Below are positions 12,206-25,600 of a DNA stretch of 64,000 bases, one piece after another (within the stretch, counting starts at the first letter, position 1; the number at the start of each line of letters is the position of its first letter). The notes under the pieces are model-generated. The model had not been told where the DNA came from and did not search any database. It was given only the letters and a program-made list of their open reading frames with translations. Source of the stretch: Blastobasis lacticolella (lineage: Eukaryota > Arthropoda > Insecta > Lepidoptera > Blastobasidae); assembly GCA_905147135.1 (NCBI GenBank), contig LR990039.1, forward strand, positions 34,779,708-34,843,707. The letters run 5' to 3'. Both the position numbers and the translations under genes were made by a program.

Positions 12206-13708
12206 AAATGAATGTATTTTGACACGGCCTAGAGCGACCTAGAGTAGGATGAATCTTCCTTTTTCATCGAGGGATTACCTAGCAATATTTGTAAAGAGAT
12301 CTATGTATAATCATGTCTCAACCTTGGACGAAAATAAAAAGTATCTCGATAGTTTGGTCTAACGTCTTAACCATGATAATGATGTGATAAATACTCGTAC
12401 CTATTCATCCTCTTCGAACAAAGTTTTATTTTTCTAACAACATTTTATGATTTGTATTAGCTATAGTTTGATGGGGCTTAAAACCTCAATTTTGAAAGTT
12501 TTATTAATAGAGATGTGATCACTGATCAATCTTGAATATATATAAACATTGTAATCGTTAATAGGCGTTCCCATCGCGGGTTGCGCAGCCGTTTAGCAAG
12601 CCACTGTCTCGGCGCCGGAATCCGTTCCACGAACTAATCGCTAACGGTCAAACGTTTCCCACGTGGAGAACGGTCGTGATTGTTATGACATCTGTCAATT
12701 GAACAATTCCCACAACGAAATGTCATCAAATATCGGTCCTCTCATTTGCGAGTAGCTGGGAAAACGGTGGCGAATTTAAACAAATAAATGGAACAAGACA
12801 GATAGGCGCCCACACTTGAAAGTATTTCCATTTGAAAGACAGTCACACTTTTTCATCTAATCTACATATATTCAAAACGTATTAGTTGTTTTGATTTGAC
12901 AAGGTTTTGCCTTGCTTTAGGTATATGCGCGTTGTTTTGTACGTTTCTGAGATAGTGTGAGTCAGTGTCGCCAAATGTTGAGTGAGACATAGCAAGCAAC
13001 GTTGCGTGTGAGAAGTATATATTTTAGCAAAATTGGTCCCCCGATTCCATATGTGCCTACCAAGATCGCCTACTCAACAAAAACGGAAGCTGTTGGCGAA
13101 ATTTAGCTAGCGGTGAACGTGTGATCGTTGTGGAAATGTGTGCTCTCGTCTCGCTAATGGTTTCCGGGCTCTTACTTTCTTTCGAGTTGCTGTGACGGAG
13201 TGGCGGGCACACGGTGCGACTGGGCGCTCTTCGAGTTCCGGTATTCGGGATAATCCTTCTGACACCGCTGGGTAGTTACCTATCGAATTGTAGTAATACG
13301 TCTCCTGTGAAATTGGGTTCTTTGAAAAAAGAAACAAATATGTTATTGAAAAGTGGAAAAATTTATAGCCGTTGATTTTTATTGAAAAGTTTGAGGTCGA
13401 AACAATGGTTAAAGATTTGCTTTTCATGCAAGCTAGCAAAATATAAAGCCGACAATGGAATAAAAAGGGCTCTATAAACATGGTGCGTACGCAAATGATG
13501 CATCGAGCATATTCTAGGAAAACATTGATTGCTTCGAAGTACTGAACCGATTACAAAAATCCTTTCATCATTTCACTAGGGAAAAGCTACATTCTTCCCG
13601 AGTGACATAACTTTGTATTCCGAAAATACAGGATACCCCGGGATAGTCGTATCGTTAGCTGATAAAACTTGACGAGGCCGAAGATTGAGCCGTTTGTTCT
13701 CTCCTCAG
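12206..13708. other. Non-coding stretch upstream of the first recognised formin exon
   Basis: No coding exon of the formin N-terminus could be recognised. It ends in the polypyrimidine tract and CAG that form the acceptor of the exon at 13709, so it is best read as the 3' part of a long intron. Confidence 0.5.
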
Positions 13709-16700
13709 TGGCGCGATGGAGAGCCGCGTGGGGCTGGACTACATAGTGGAGCACGCGGAGTACGCGGGGAAGCTCGCCGCCGCGCTCGCCTCGCCCGCGG
13801 CGCCCGTCAAGAAGCAGGTAAGGGGAGCGAGCCAGACTAAAGGACATAAAGAGTAACAGACGCTCCGATTCGGCTGGACCCGACCAACCATCATTTGCAG
13901 TCTAAACTAAACCTTGCGATGTACAAAATAATGTAGCTTTTCGATTAATTTGGATTAACGACGCGGACGAGCCGACCTTGGTCGGACGGACGCATGTGCC
14001 CCCCGCACCCAAAAGCGACTTTATTTTATACTGCGTAAGGATTAGTATGAACTGCACAACTGACGGTTGGTCGGCTCCAGCCAAACCGGAACGTCTGTTA
14101 CTAATTTAAATCTAGCTTACTGCAGGCATTGACGAATATCATCTAAAGAGAAACATCGTTTGGAAACCTGCACATTCAGGCGACTGAATGTAACCATGAT
14201 CCAATCTGGTCGGGTTTACTTATTTACAGGGTCACGGAGTTCACACGATAGTCAAATCAATATAGTCTCTGCCTACCCCTATGGTGTGCGGCCATGAGAA
14301 AATATGTGTGTATGTTGGTAGGTACTACTTTCTACACTTGTACAATGAAGTCCCACTGAAAACATGTTGATAATGTTGATCTCTAACAGCGTACCGTTGC
14401 CAACTCTTGACGATGTTTTTGACATTGATGCCATTGTTTGCAGGTGTTCGAGCTGCTGTCCGCGCTGTGTGTGTACAATGCTGACGGGTACGCGCGCGCA
14501 GTCGACACCCTCGACCGCTACAAGGTGCGTGGTGGGCAGGATACTCGGGGTTCAAATTGATGTTTCCTATATGGGAGGTCGTGGGGCGAAGTAGTGATTG
14601 CGCTCTCCTTGTTTGGGCACCAATAATGTGTTCTTTCCAACGTTTCGGCCTAAGGCAATGAATATTCGTTAAAGGTCTCAAGTACGTAGGTACTTAAAGC
14701 ATGTCACTAGATCGTTTTTTGCAAGTCAAAATACTACCAGTTGCATTCAATAGCTAAACATGGCTATGCTCGGGCCTGTGTTCAGCATGGAACGCCCTGC
14801 AGCGGTTACGATGGTTAACAAATAGGAACCTAACCCAGCTAATTGGTTGTTCATTGCACCCTTTCAGGTTTGAAGGCTCCATAGTTCGCACCCTGTAATT
14901 TAATTTCGCCGCTGTTAATTAACCGGTCGAGCTGTCCGAACACTTGCTGCCACGATTGGTGGTTAGCGGTGCAAGCAGGGAAACCTCTCATTTATTGTAA
15001 TTGCAATGAACATGATTATAGAGTTTGCCGTTTGATATGTGGCAGGCGCTTGCTCGGGGGCGCCGATACGTCAAATTATAAATTGTGAATACTGGATAAC
15101 GCGTATTAAATACATAACGCGCCTGTGGCTGTAATTTCACCTCCACTCAGTGGTTGGGTATTTATTTAATTACTTAGAGTAGATAAGTTTAGAATACTAG
15201 TCTACGTTTAGACGTGCGTTTGATTAATAAAACGGTGATTGATCGTAGACTTTCATAACCGTAGGCGTTATCGTTGATGACTGTTGCAATTTTCCGACAC
15301 ATTTAAATGATACATCAACCTGTCAAAAACCAATATAAAAGGAGCTACTATTGCTATGCGCGTCCATAGAGATTCTAGCGCATCTTATACTGGTTTTGAT
15401 GTAGGCTGATGTGATGCCTTCATGGAATGTCCCTTCTGCGCAGAGCCTGAAAGGCGAGCGGTACCGGCTGAGCGTGGTGGTGGAGGAACTGAAGGGCGCC
15501 GCCACCACCGACTACCAGACCGCGCTGGTGGCCTTCATCAACTGCCTCATCATCTCGGCGCCGCGGCTGCCCGACCGCATTCGGGTGCGGAACGAGTTCA
15601 TTGGTAAGTGTCAAACCCGACAACGCACCATCAGGGCCTCGCGTCCGCTACTGTACTAGAATCGATTAAATTGTAATTGGATCGCAGTAGCGGCTCAACA
15701 ACAGTTTTAATCGTAGCAGAATACCAAAAATATATCAAACTGCCATTGAGCTACAATTACGATCCAATTAAAATTTGATTGCGTGATTGAGGCCTTAGTG
15801 AAACGCTTGCTCGTTCGCCTCTTTCTGTTATAAAAAAGTGTTGACAATGGCGACAGATCGTGCGACTGCGTCACTGTGGTCACTCCTCTTTTTCCCGTAC
15901 AATCTTAGTATATCTACCGGCAAACATTGATACTTTGTCATAACAATGACTAAGCACCCGGTGTCTGAATTTTGTTGCATAAAAACCTGAATTACGAGAT
16001 GTCTTTCAGGGATGATGACCGAAAATCAGTTTTTTATTTACCCTTACAAGGAGAAGTTCGAGAGATATGTATCACTATTATTATAAAGAAAAGTCAGACA
16101 CGAGTAAGTCAAGACTACGTACGTAATCGACATTATGAAAAGGTTGATAAATGTGGAAGAAGCAAGAAATATTTGTCATAGCGTAGCAAGTGAAACAATC
16201 TGGTCTCTGCTCAATGTTCCCAACTACACTGTAATTACAAGTAGATCTGCTGTATTTTTAGGATATCTACTGTAAAGACACTGTAATTGTTGATAATTCT
16301 TATTGTAAAACATTACTAGATAAGACAACAAAACAGCAGAGTTGCAGCCTCTAGGCTACCGTCAAGGTCGATCGCTACGATGCCTTTCGGTCTGACATTG
16401 GAAGGGTATTGACTTGACTCGCTAGATTCAGAGGTAGCTCACAACATAAATTGAAACACGACTCTCTTACATTAATCGAGAGAAATTAAATGTGTAAGCC
16501 AGAAACTTTTTGCTACCAGTCAGTTATTTGTTCCAACCATAACAAATATTATATCTTGAATTGGCCGTTGTGGTGATAAATATTTTTTTTGTGCTAGTGC
16601 CACTTTTGCTAGACTACATAATTCAATTTGATTACAGGACTCGGATTGCTGCCGGCACTCAGCAACTTGAGGTAAGAAGCTTTTAAGATATCTCTGATAA

Positions 16701-19611
16701 CGAAACGTGTGATTGAATTCCGCGTCATGGGTACCTACGTAACCCCATAAGAATGAGTTTGTCACCGCAGGCACCGAACTAGCTTAGCGCGAACCGAGAC
16801 TGGCTTATACCAAATCGGGGTGAGGATTTGGCGAGCTCGAGGCCAGGTGACTAAAGCGCGGAGCCCCGCGTGGGCGCTCGCCAGCTCGACACTATAAATT
16901 TCGTCGAACGCAAAAAGCATCGCGACGAATTAATTCGTCCTTTTATCCGGAGCGTGTAAGAACAAAAAAGTTGACGGACGCGCAAAAAATCAATCGCCAA
17001 GCGACGGTTGCGATTCAAAATACAATCGCTCGCGCGGTGTCACTGCGTCTGCTAGCTGCTTGCGCCTGCGCATCCACAGAGCCATTGTTTCCTCGTCGAT
17101 GATTAGCCGTTTAACTTTTTGCTGATACTTGCATTACGCCGCAATTTGCTTCGCGATTTGTGCCTCGGGCTATTAAGTTAGTCATTCCCGGAGACTAATC
17201 AACCTGCGACTGTGAGTCAGCGCGTACCCGCACACGCGTGACTGATGCCAATCTCAATATGAAACAAGACACCGAATTATGCCAGTTTATATCAATCATG
17301 GTTTTGACTCTGCGAGGTGATGATATTGATTGACATCGCCGCTGAAGTGGCTGTAATACGCGTTTTGATTGAATAGTTAAAGGTGACATGGCACTAAATG
17401 CGCGTAAATACCGGGTCGACATTGGTGGAGGAGCCCCTCGCACAAGCAAGGTATCTCGCGGTATCTATCTATCGTCTACCTGCTGAGCCCGCGGCCGCGG
17501 CCCGCGCAAACGCAGCAAAACAAGTAAAACGCGCGTGCGTGGGCGGGAGTCGAGGGCACGCCAAATATGGCGACAGCACCCGCGGTGAACAGTCCCATAG
17601 TAATACTAAACCACGGTTTCGTGAGTCCATAATAATAATACGATTTCGTTTTCCGCTCGACTTGGCCCGCGGAGATAAATAAAATGATCTCGACCTCAGG
17701 TAATACGATCGCGCGCCGTAATCGCGCCAGATTATCGACGAATTGACATTGACTCGTTGTTAGAACGGATCGCTACAGTGACACGGCAATGAATTATTTT
17801 AAAGCGGTGTACGTTACTGCGGATAGTGAACAGGCTCCCACGTAACATAACAGACCTCTTATTGGCTTGTTTGTCATCGATGACGTCGAAATGGCGCAAC
17901 GGATTTGTAATGAAATGAGGCAGTTTGAATCCTATGTGTATCACACTATTGGCACCTTGTAAAAACTAACGAGTAAAATGTAGCCTTACATGCGGTTGTC
18001 AGAGCTGCTAGTGAAGTTCTATTCAATTTATCTTATCTTTATGAAGTCGTGTCGGGCCCTAGAGACTAGCGGGGCTGTTTTGTATGTGACACGAGTATCT
18101 ACGTTATGCCACTTGATACTACGGTTGTCAAGACTAATACTTTTCGAGAAACATGTTACTGTAATGTGAGAAATTCGAAGTTACCCACTTATATATTAGA
18201 AAATTTGCTCGCTGGATTGGAAATTGTACCTGAAACTCGCCAGACATCATGTGCTGACATGGCAGCCTAAGACCAAATTCACTTCATCACGATTTAAACC
18301 ATAAACCGCTTCCGAACTAAAAGAACCATACTATTCAGATTCGCAGTAGGTATACTTCTGTCGTTGGATGTCGAAAAGATAAGCGTAAGCTAACCTTAAG
18401 CACCATCCCAAGAACATATGCAGCAGTTGATTATACGTTATAGTGATGTTACAGTTCAGTACATTCATTCGTTATCTGGGTGTAAACATGAGTAAAGCAT
18501 CCGTTCGATATTCTTTATCTCTCTATACGCTTACTAGTTACTAGATAGGTACTACCGCACCGGCACAAAGCTCTAAACATATTTTTGGCCTGACGGTAGG
18601 GGGGGGGGACCGTTTCTTGTCAGCTAAAATACGTAAAGCTTTGCGTAAAGCGTAAAAGCGTGAAGCCCACTTACGTAAGCATTGTTAAATTTTTTACAAA
18701 ATCTGTTACATTATTGTTATTTCTAGTCTATGATAATATGTTGCCAACGCAAACACTATTCAAGCCCCGCTGTCCCCTACGTCATAACCAAATCCCCTAT
18801 GGCAAAGTCAAGGCGCCTCCATCCCCTACATTGATTACCCTAGAGATCGCCAGGCCCCTACACCCGTTGACCATATTACCCGTTGGCCCGGCAGACACGA
18901 GGCCGCCAACCACCCGGACCTCGGCGTGCAGCTGGACGTGTTCGAGGAGCAGCGCGAGAGCGACGAGGCGCGCGGCCCCGGCGGAATCAACCTCAACTCG
19001 CACCTCGACGTGTTCTACGCCATACTGAAACAGGTGAGGCGACAGCTCTCGGGTCTCGCTTCGTTGCGCTCGGACGCCGGTTGAGATGGCTGTGGGAAAC
19101 CTACACAAGTCAAAACTTTGTAAGGAAGTGGGAGCCACGCACACAAGTTATGGATTAAGTTCCCTGGAAAGATTTCCTTGGAGAGTACAACATGGTGTTC
19201 TTCAAGAAAGGGGTGAAAAGGGGTGGGCAGCGCGAGGGTGTATGCAAACGTCCATAGACTGCTTACCGTCAGGCTGGTCGTAAACTTGTTTGCCACCTCA
19301 GTGGTACAAGAACATGCTAGATTATCCCACGGGCATGGATTTCCATAAAATCATCAGACAACTCCTTCCGTTGGGAGCTGCTAACAAACAATTTTCTTTC
19401 GTCGTTACCCGATGTCGTGCATCGTTGTCAGGTGGCGGACACACCGCAAGAGGTGCCCTTCCTGAGCATCCTGCAGCACCTGCTGCGGGTGGACCCCAAG
19501 GAGGCGGCCAGCGACATCGTCTGGGACACCGCCGAGACGCTCGTGCACCGCGCCACGCTGCTCGAGACGCGCGAGGATGCCGCCCGGTTGCTGAGGGCCC
19601 CCAGCGTGCAG
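13709..19611 (+). CDS. form3: Formin exons 1-6: FH3/armadillo-like inhibitory domain
   Basis: Six exons (109, 81, 160, 34, 139 and 180 nt) encode about residues 1-234 of the visible protein. Landmarks are GLDYIVEHAEYAGKL, VFELLSALCVYNADGY, LVAFINCLIISAPRLPDR, VRNEFIGLGLLPALSNL, LGVQLDVFEEQRESDEA and VPFLSILQHLLR. In diaphanous-related formins this region binds the C-terminal DAD and holds the protein inactive. Exon 4 (16638-16671) is a 34-nt micro-exon. The GTPase-binding part that normally precedes GLDYIV is missing, so at least one upstream exon lies outside the window or is unrecognised. Confidence 0.9.
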
Positions 19612-22600
19612 GTACCATGATGCGAAGAGACGTTCTAGTCACATCACACACGAACATTGACACTTATACAGGGTGTTACATAATATATGTATGAGGCCGT
19701 GAACCGGATGGAGTGCTAAATGTATGAAAACTATAGGTACAAAAATTCCACGTACGACAGAAATAATTAAATAAAATAAATAAATAAATTTATTTATTCA
19801 AATAAAATTAATCTAAAATTACAAGTTACTTAAAAATTACAACATACCTACTTATAGTAAATGGGTACAAATAAAATAAAGGCTACATATTTGCAACTCT
19901 TGCACAAATAATAATAGGTACTTAATTCTAGTTATTGATAGTTTGGACACCTAAACTAAGTAAATGATTTACTTGTATCTTAGGCATCCAGGTTAGTAGG
20001 TCTTAATATATAGGTTAATTCTTACATGTATTTTGTGTAACAATAAAGTGGTTAAATTGTATGAATAGGGTACAGTAGGATGAGTTTAAAGTACTAAAAC
20101 TTACGTACTATGTTTATAGTTAACCAACAACTCCCAGAATCTTCTCTGTCTCCTCGTAGGACTTACCTTTTAACCAATTCATGATAGTTAATTTGCAATT
20201 AAATTTATTCATAAGGTGGATACTTAGGTTGCGATTTAATTTGTTATAAGGATAAGTGCCAAAGAAACAGAAAAACCTGTGGGAGTGCTGTGTGCGGAAT
20301 AATTCATAGTTGCACACCATGTCCGCACGTCTATGACTGGTTTCGGGATTGAAGGGCACTAGGGAGTGTTTTTTTATAACCGTTTGCAAAATGAATAATT
20401 GACGAACTGAAAGAACGTCACATTCATGTAGCAATTGGGTCGTCGGATAGCGGAAGGGTCGGAAGGTACTAACTTTTAAGATAGCTCTCTGTGCTCTTTC
20501 CAAGTCAATAATAGTTGTTTTATGTGTGCCACCCCATGTTGTAATGCAGTATAGAAGTAAAGACTGGCACAGCGCAAGGTAAACGAATCTTCGTAAAGCC
20601 TCATTGGCAGCATGTCTAAGGTTTTTGAAGACGTATATTAGTTTACGCATTCTTGTAGTAAGGGCTTCAATATGCAACTTAAAATTTAAATGTTGGTCAA
20701 TAATTACGCCTAGATATGTCATTGACTTGGTAGAGCTAATTTTAGGACAGGAGCAAGCACTATTTTGTTTGAGCGGGTCGGTCGTTAGACAGGAATGAGC
20801 AACAATATTATACATGTTTACTGGAGGCTGGGTAGAGGAATTATAAGAGAAAGTCATGTACTTGGTCTTGTCGGTATTTAGTGTAAGTGCATTATTCTTG
20901 AGCCATCGGGATACTGAGTAGAAACCCTCTTGCGCTTGTCTGAAAACTTCGGTCCAACTATTGTCGCTAAAAAGTAGGGCAGTATCGTCAGCGTATGTAA
21001 TTATTCTACCATTAGTAAGAGGGAGTGAGCATAATTCGTTAACATAAATTAGGAACAATATCGGACCCATGATACTTCCTTGGGGAATACCGTATTCGGT
21101 GGGGAGTTCCTCGCTAATTATATTGTCAATAGAAACACGTTGAGTTCTATCAGTGAGATTGTCTTTTATCAGGCGATGGGGAAGCCCTCGTATTCCCTGG
21201 ATTTGAAGTTTGTCGAGAAGAATAGGGATTGTTACCGTGTCAAAAGCTTTGGCAAGGTCTAAAAAGATAGCTAAACACTTTTTTTGGGAGTCGAGTTGCC
21301 TCACAAGGTAATCAGTGAGATTGTCGACCGCGTCGTTAGTAGAACATCCTGATCGAAATCCATATTGCGACGATGCTAGTAGTTGATTACATTCCAAGTA
21401 TTGTACGAGTCTCTTGTAATTGTACCTATCGTTTTAATATGTTTAGTACTCCATCCAGTTCACGGCTTTATACATATATTATGTAACACTCTGTATAACG
21501 AATGACATTAATTATGAATTTTTGTTTCAATTTTGACATGTTTTTATATCAATTGTGTATTTTATATGTATAACAATTGTGTATCAATTTTGACATGATA
21601 CAATGATTACCAATAATTAAAAGTTGAACTTGAACTTTTCTGTTTAGAGAATTACCGTAGTCGCAAGTCCACGAATAACTAGGGCAAGTTGGGACTTTTT
21701 TGTAGAATTTTTTCGTGCTTCGTGCTTTTCAGAGTAGGAGTTTTAGCCTTTTAAATTTATTATCTCCCTTCGTCTCCAGGCCAAGATGGGCTGCACCTGC
21801 CAGCACCGCGACTCGGTGGTGGCCGGCCGCAAGCAGAGCCTGCAGCGCGCGCTGTCGCCGCCGCCGCCGCCCCCGCCGCCGGCCAGTGAGTTGAAACCAC
21901 AGAAACCTTTGGCATAAGTGTTACTTTCAGCTTTGCCACAGTCATTAATACGACTGACGGATCCTGTAAACTAAGCGTAGTCAGAAACACTGGAGAAAAC
22001 TTGCTAGAGAAACGCTATCGTAGTTCCTTTAGTAAACGCGCTAGATGTAAACTTCTTTAGGTGCAAAAGTTTTTGGAATGTCGAATAAAAAATTTCGCAA
22101 TTCAAGTACTCTTTGTTCGAGAACCCTTGATGGAGCCACACGCCTTGGCACAACCCTGACACAATCATAATCACACCACACTTCCCGCTTTCATTCTTTG
22201 AGTGTAGTCGTTCAGCGCGGCAACGAGCTCGCCACTCCTTTAATGCGGCTCCTAATACCGCTGGGGAAGCGGGGTTGACTAAGATTGAAACTTCGCTGGC
22301 GATCCTGACTCTCAGCCCGTGTCGGTGTATTGCTCTTCAAGCTTTAGCTGCTAAATTACACTTATACATGCTAATTTCAAGTACACGTGCATGCTTATGT
22401 CAAACTCCATTGTGAAAAAAGTATTCAGCATGCTAATAAAATAAACATACCGAAAACTAGCACGTGTATAACTAGTGTCATGTAAGAAGAGACTTGGCGG
22501 GTCACACCTGCGCGAAATCCCCTCCACTGCCATTTGACAAGTCTCTTCTTTCATAATATATAGAACTGGGGCTTTACTGTTGAATGCTCCCCCTTAGTGG

Positions 22601-25600
22601 CGACCTGAGTGGTTCAATGGTCAACATGGTCTGCCACACAAGAGGTCCCGGGTTCGATTCCCGGCCGGGCAGAAATTGAAATGTTGAATTTTAATTTCTG
22701 TTACGGGTCTGGGTGTTCTATGTATAATAAGTATCTATTTATAAAAAAAAAAAGGATGTAAGTAGTATATCAGTTATCTAGCGCCCATAGTACAAGCTTT
22801 GCTTAGTTTGGGGCTAGATGGCGCTGTGTGAATTTGTCCACGAATATTTATTTATTAATTATTTAGTGAGCGCCCCCCCGCCCCCTCCCGGGCGCACCCC
22901 CCCGCCGCCGCCGCCGGTGCCGCCGGTGCCGCCGCCGCCGGGCGCCGCGGCCCCCGCGCCTCCCGCGCCGCCCGCGCCCGCCCCCGACGTCAAGCTGCCC
23001 CAGCAGGAGACGCCCATACCGAAGACCAAGATGAAGACCATCAACTGGAACAAGATACCTAATAACAAAGTGAGCCACACATATTTATTTGTTTATTTAT
23101 TTGTTCATATTACACAGTTTTACAGCAGTTAAATATGCCAATGCCAATGACGAAACTGCATTTTAAAATTTTGATATGTAGCCACTAAGCAGCAGCAGCA
23201 GATGACAAACAAAAAGAACAATAAAAACATAGAACATAGATATCATAGAACATAGAACATAGTTATTTGTTGGGACGGCTGAATGTACAGTTTTTCTCAG
23301 GATGTTTTCCCTGACCTTTAGTTTCAACTCAGCGACATCGACATCCTACGTAAGCTAGCTTAATGTTCCCTTTATTTTCCCATTAATATCATATTGAATG
23401 TGTTTCTAGGTAATAGGGCGCAACAACATTTGGTCTCTAGTGGCGTCCAGCCACAAGCACTCCCCGAAGGCAGAGATGGACTGGAGCGAGATCGAGGGGC
23501 TGTTTTGTCAGCAGGTTCGTGCCGTTTATATTTACTTTTAAAAGTTTTCATTTTTACGAATGTGACATTACACTTCAGTTCACTTCAATGGATTTGTGCC
23601 AGTTTGGAGTACAACGTTAGTAGATAAAAAAATACTTACGTTGCAGTGTGTCAAAGTAATACTTAAGTGCAATCACATTGATGTAGTGTTATACTGACGT
23701 GTGTCGGTCGCAGGTGGCGCCCCCCGGGTCGGCGGGCTCGTCGCCGCGGCTGGGGCGCAGCGCGGCGGGCGAGGGCGGCGGCGGCGGCGGCGGCGGGGGC
23801 GGCGGGGGCGAGCGGCGCGCGCGCAAGGACAACGCCGAGATCACGCTGCTCGACGGGAAGCGCAGCCTCAACGTCAACATATTCCTCAAGCAGTTCCGCA
23901 GGTGAGCTGCAGCTTAGCTCCGATCGTACGACGCCATTTTGAGTTTAAACCAATCGCAACGAGACAGCTTTGGCTCTGGCGATTGATCCTCACTCGATTG
24001 CATCGAGATCGCGGCGTACTATTGTACTTGCCTTTTTTGTGTAGTAAATGATTTGATTTGAAAAATATTTTTTCATATTTGTTTTCAAAGTTACACAAAC
24101 GGGAAACAACCTACTCAGTCACACAAATTATTCAATAATTAGTGGTCCCCTACTCTTTCTTGCTTTCTTGCTCGTAAACCTTCCTCTTGAATCACTCTAT
24201 CTAATGTTGAAATATCATCTTAGCGTTGTGTCCCGGTTGTACTCTCGAGAACGAGCACCCAGCGTCCACCTTGACCATGATCCCAGATTTGGGCGATCAG
24301 GTAATTAAAGTGGAGCGAATACCATCTGACCTCCGTGACCTTGCTACCAGGGGAACCTGACCAGATTGGATCATGGTTACACATCCAGTGTGGCCGGAGC
24401 GGGATTCGAACCTGGGACCTTTGGCTTACGAGTCATGTACTCAAATCTCTTGGCCACCGACGATCCGCCTTAAATTTTTTTTAAATCAGTCAACATACTC
24501 TAGTGACCATGAGGTCACCCTATCTATTATTCAAACCCGTATTAAAATCACCAACGTATCCCCTCCCGCAGCTCGAACGAGGACACAATCACCTTCCTCT
24601 TGCATCACTGTATCTATTGTCGAAACCCGTATTAAACCACCAACGTATCCCCTCCCCCCCCCAGCTCTAACGCTGTATATGTTGTCAAAACCCGTATTAA
24701 AACCACCAACGTATACCCTCCCCCCAGCTCGAACGAGGACATAATCACCTTCCTCTTGCATCACTCTATCTATTGTCGAAACCTGTATTAAAACCTACGT
24801 ATCCACCTCCCCCCACCTCGAACGAGGACATAACACCTTCCTCTTGCATCACTGTATCTATTGTCGAAACCCGTATTAAAACCACCAACGTATCCACCTC
24901 CCCCCAGCTCGCACGAGGACATAGTCAACTTCCTCTTGCATCACTGTATCTGTTGTCGAAACCCGTATTAAACCACCAACGTATCCCCTCCCCCCCAGCT
25001 CTAACGAGGACATAATCACCTTGCCCTTGCATCACTGTATCTATTGCCGAAACCCGTATTAAAACCACCAACGTATCCTCTCCCCCCAGCTCGAACGAGG
25101 ACATAATCCAGCTGATAAGCGAGGGCCTGCACGAGGAGGTGGGCGCGGAGAAGCTGCGCGGGCTGCTGAAGACGCTGCCGGAGGTGGACGAGGCGGAGAT
25201 GCTGCGCGCGTTCGCCGGGGACGTGGGCAAGCTGGGCCGCGCCGAGCGGTTCCTGCTCAACCTCATACAGCTGCCCAAGTGAGTGCTGCACCTCGTATAG
25301 CTGCTCAAGTGAGTGCTGCGGTTCATACAGCTGCCCAAGTGAGTGCTGAACCTCGTATAGCTGCTCAAGTGAGTGCTGCGGTTCATACAGCTGCCCAAGT
25401 GAGTGCTGCACCTCGTATAGCTGCCCAAGTGAGTGCTGCGGTTCATACAGCTGCCCAAGTGAGTGCTGAACCTCGTATAGCTGCCCAAGTGAGTGCTGCG
25501 GTTCATACAGCTGCCCAAGTAAGTGCTGAACCTCATATAGATGCCAAAGTGAGTGCTGCGGTTCATACAGCTGCCCAAGTGAGTGCTGCATCTCATACAG

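Noticed and set aside
13716..13718. ATG as the formin start codon
   Set aside because: It lies just after a strong acceptor and inside a conserved FH3 stretch, so it is most likely an internal methionine. An alternative start remains possible.
22600..22675. Possible tRNA gene
   Set aside because: A and B boxes are present but the acceptor stem does not pair, and SINE body follows.
23699..24051. Overlapping + frames rich in R or G
   Set aside because: Shadows of FH2 exon 10 with its GGC run.
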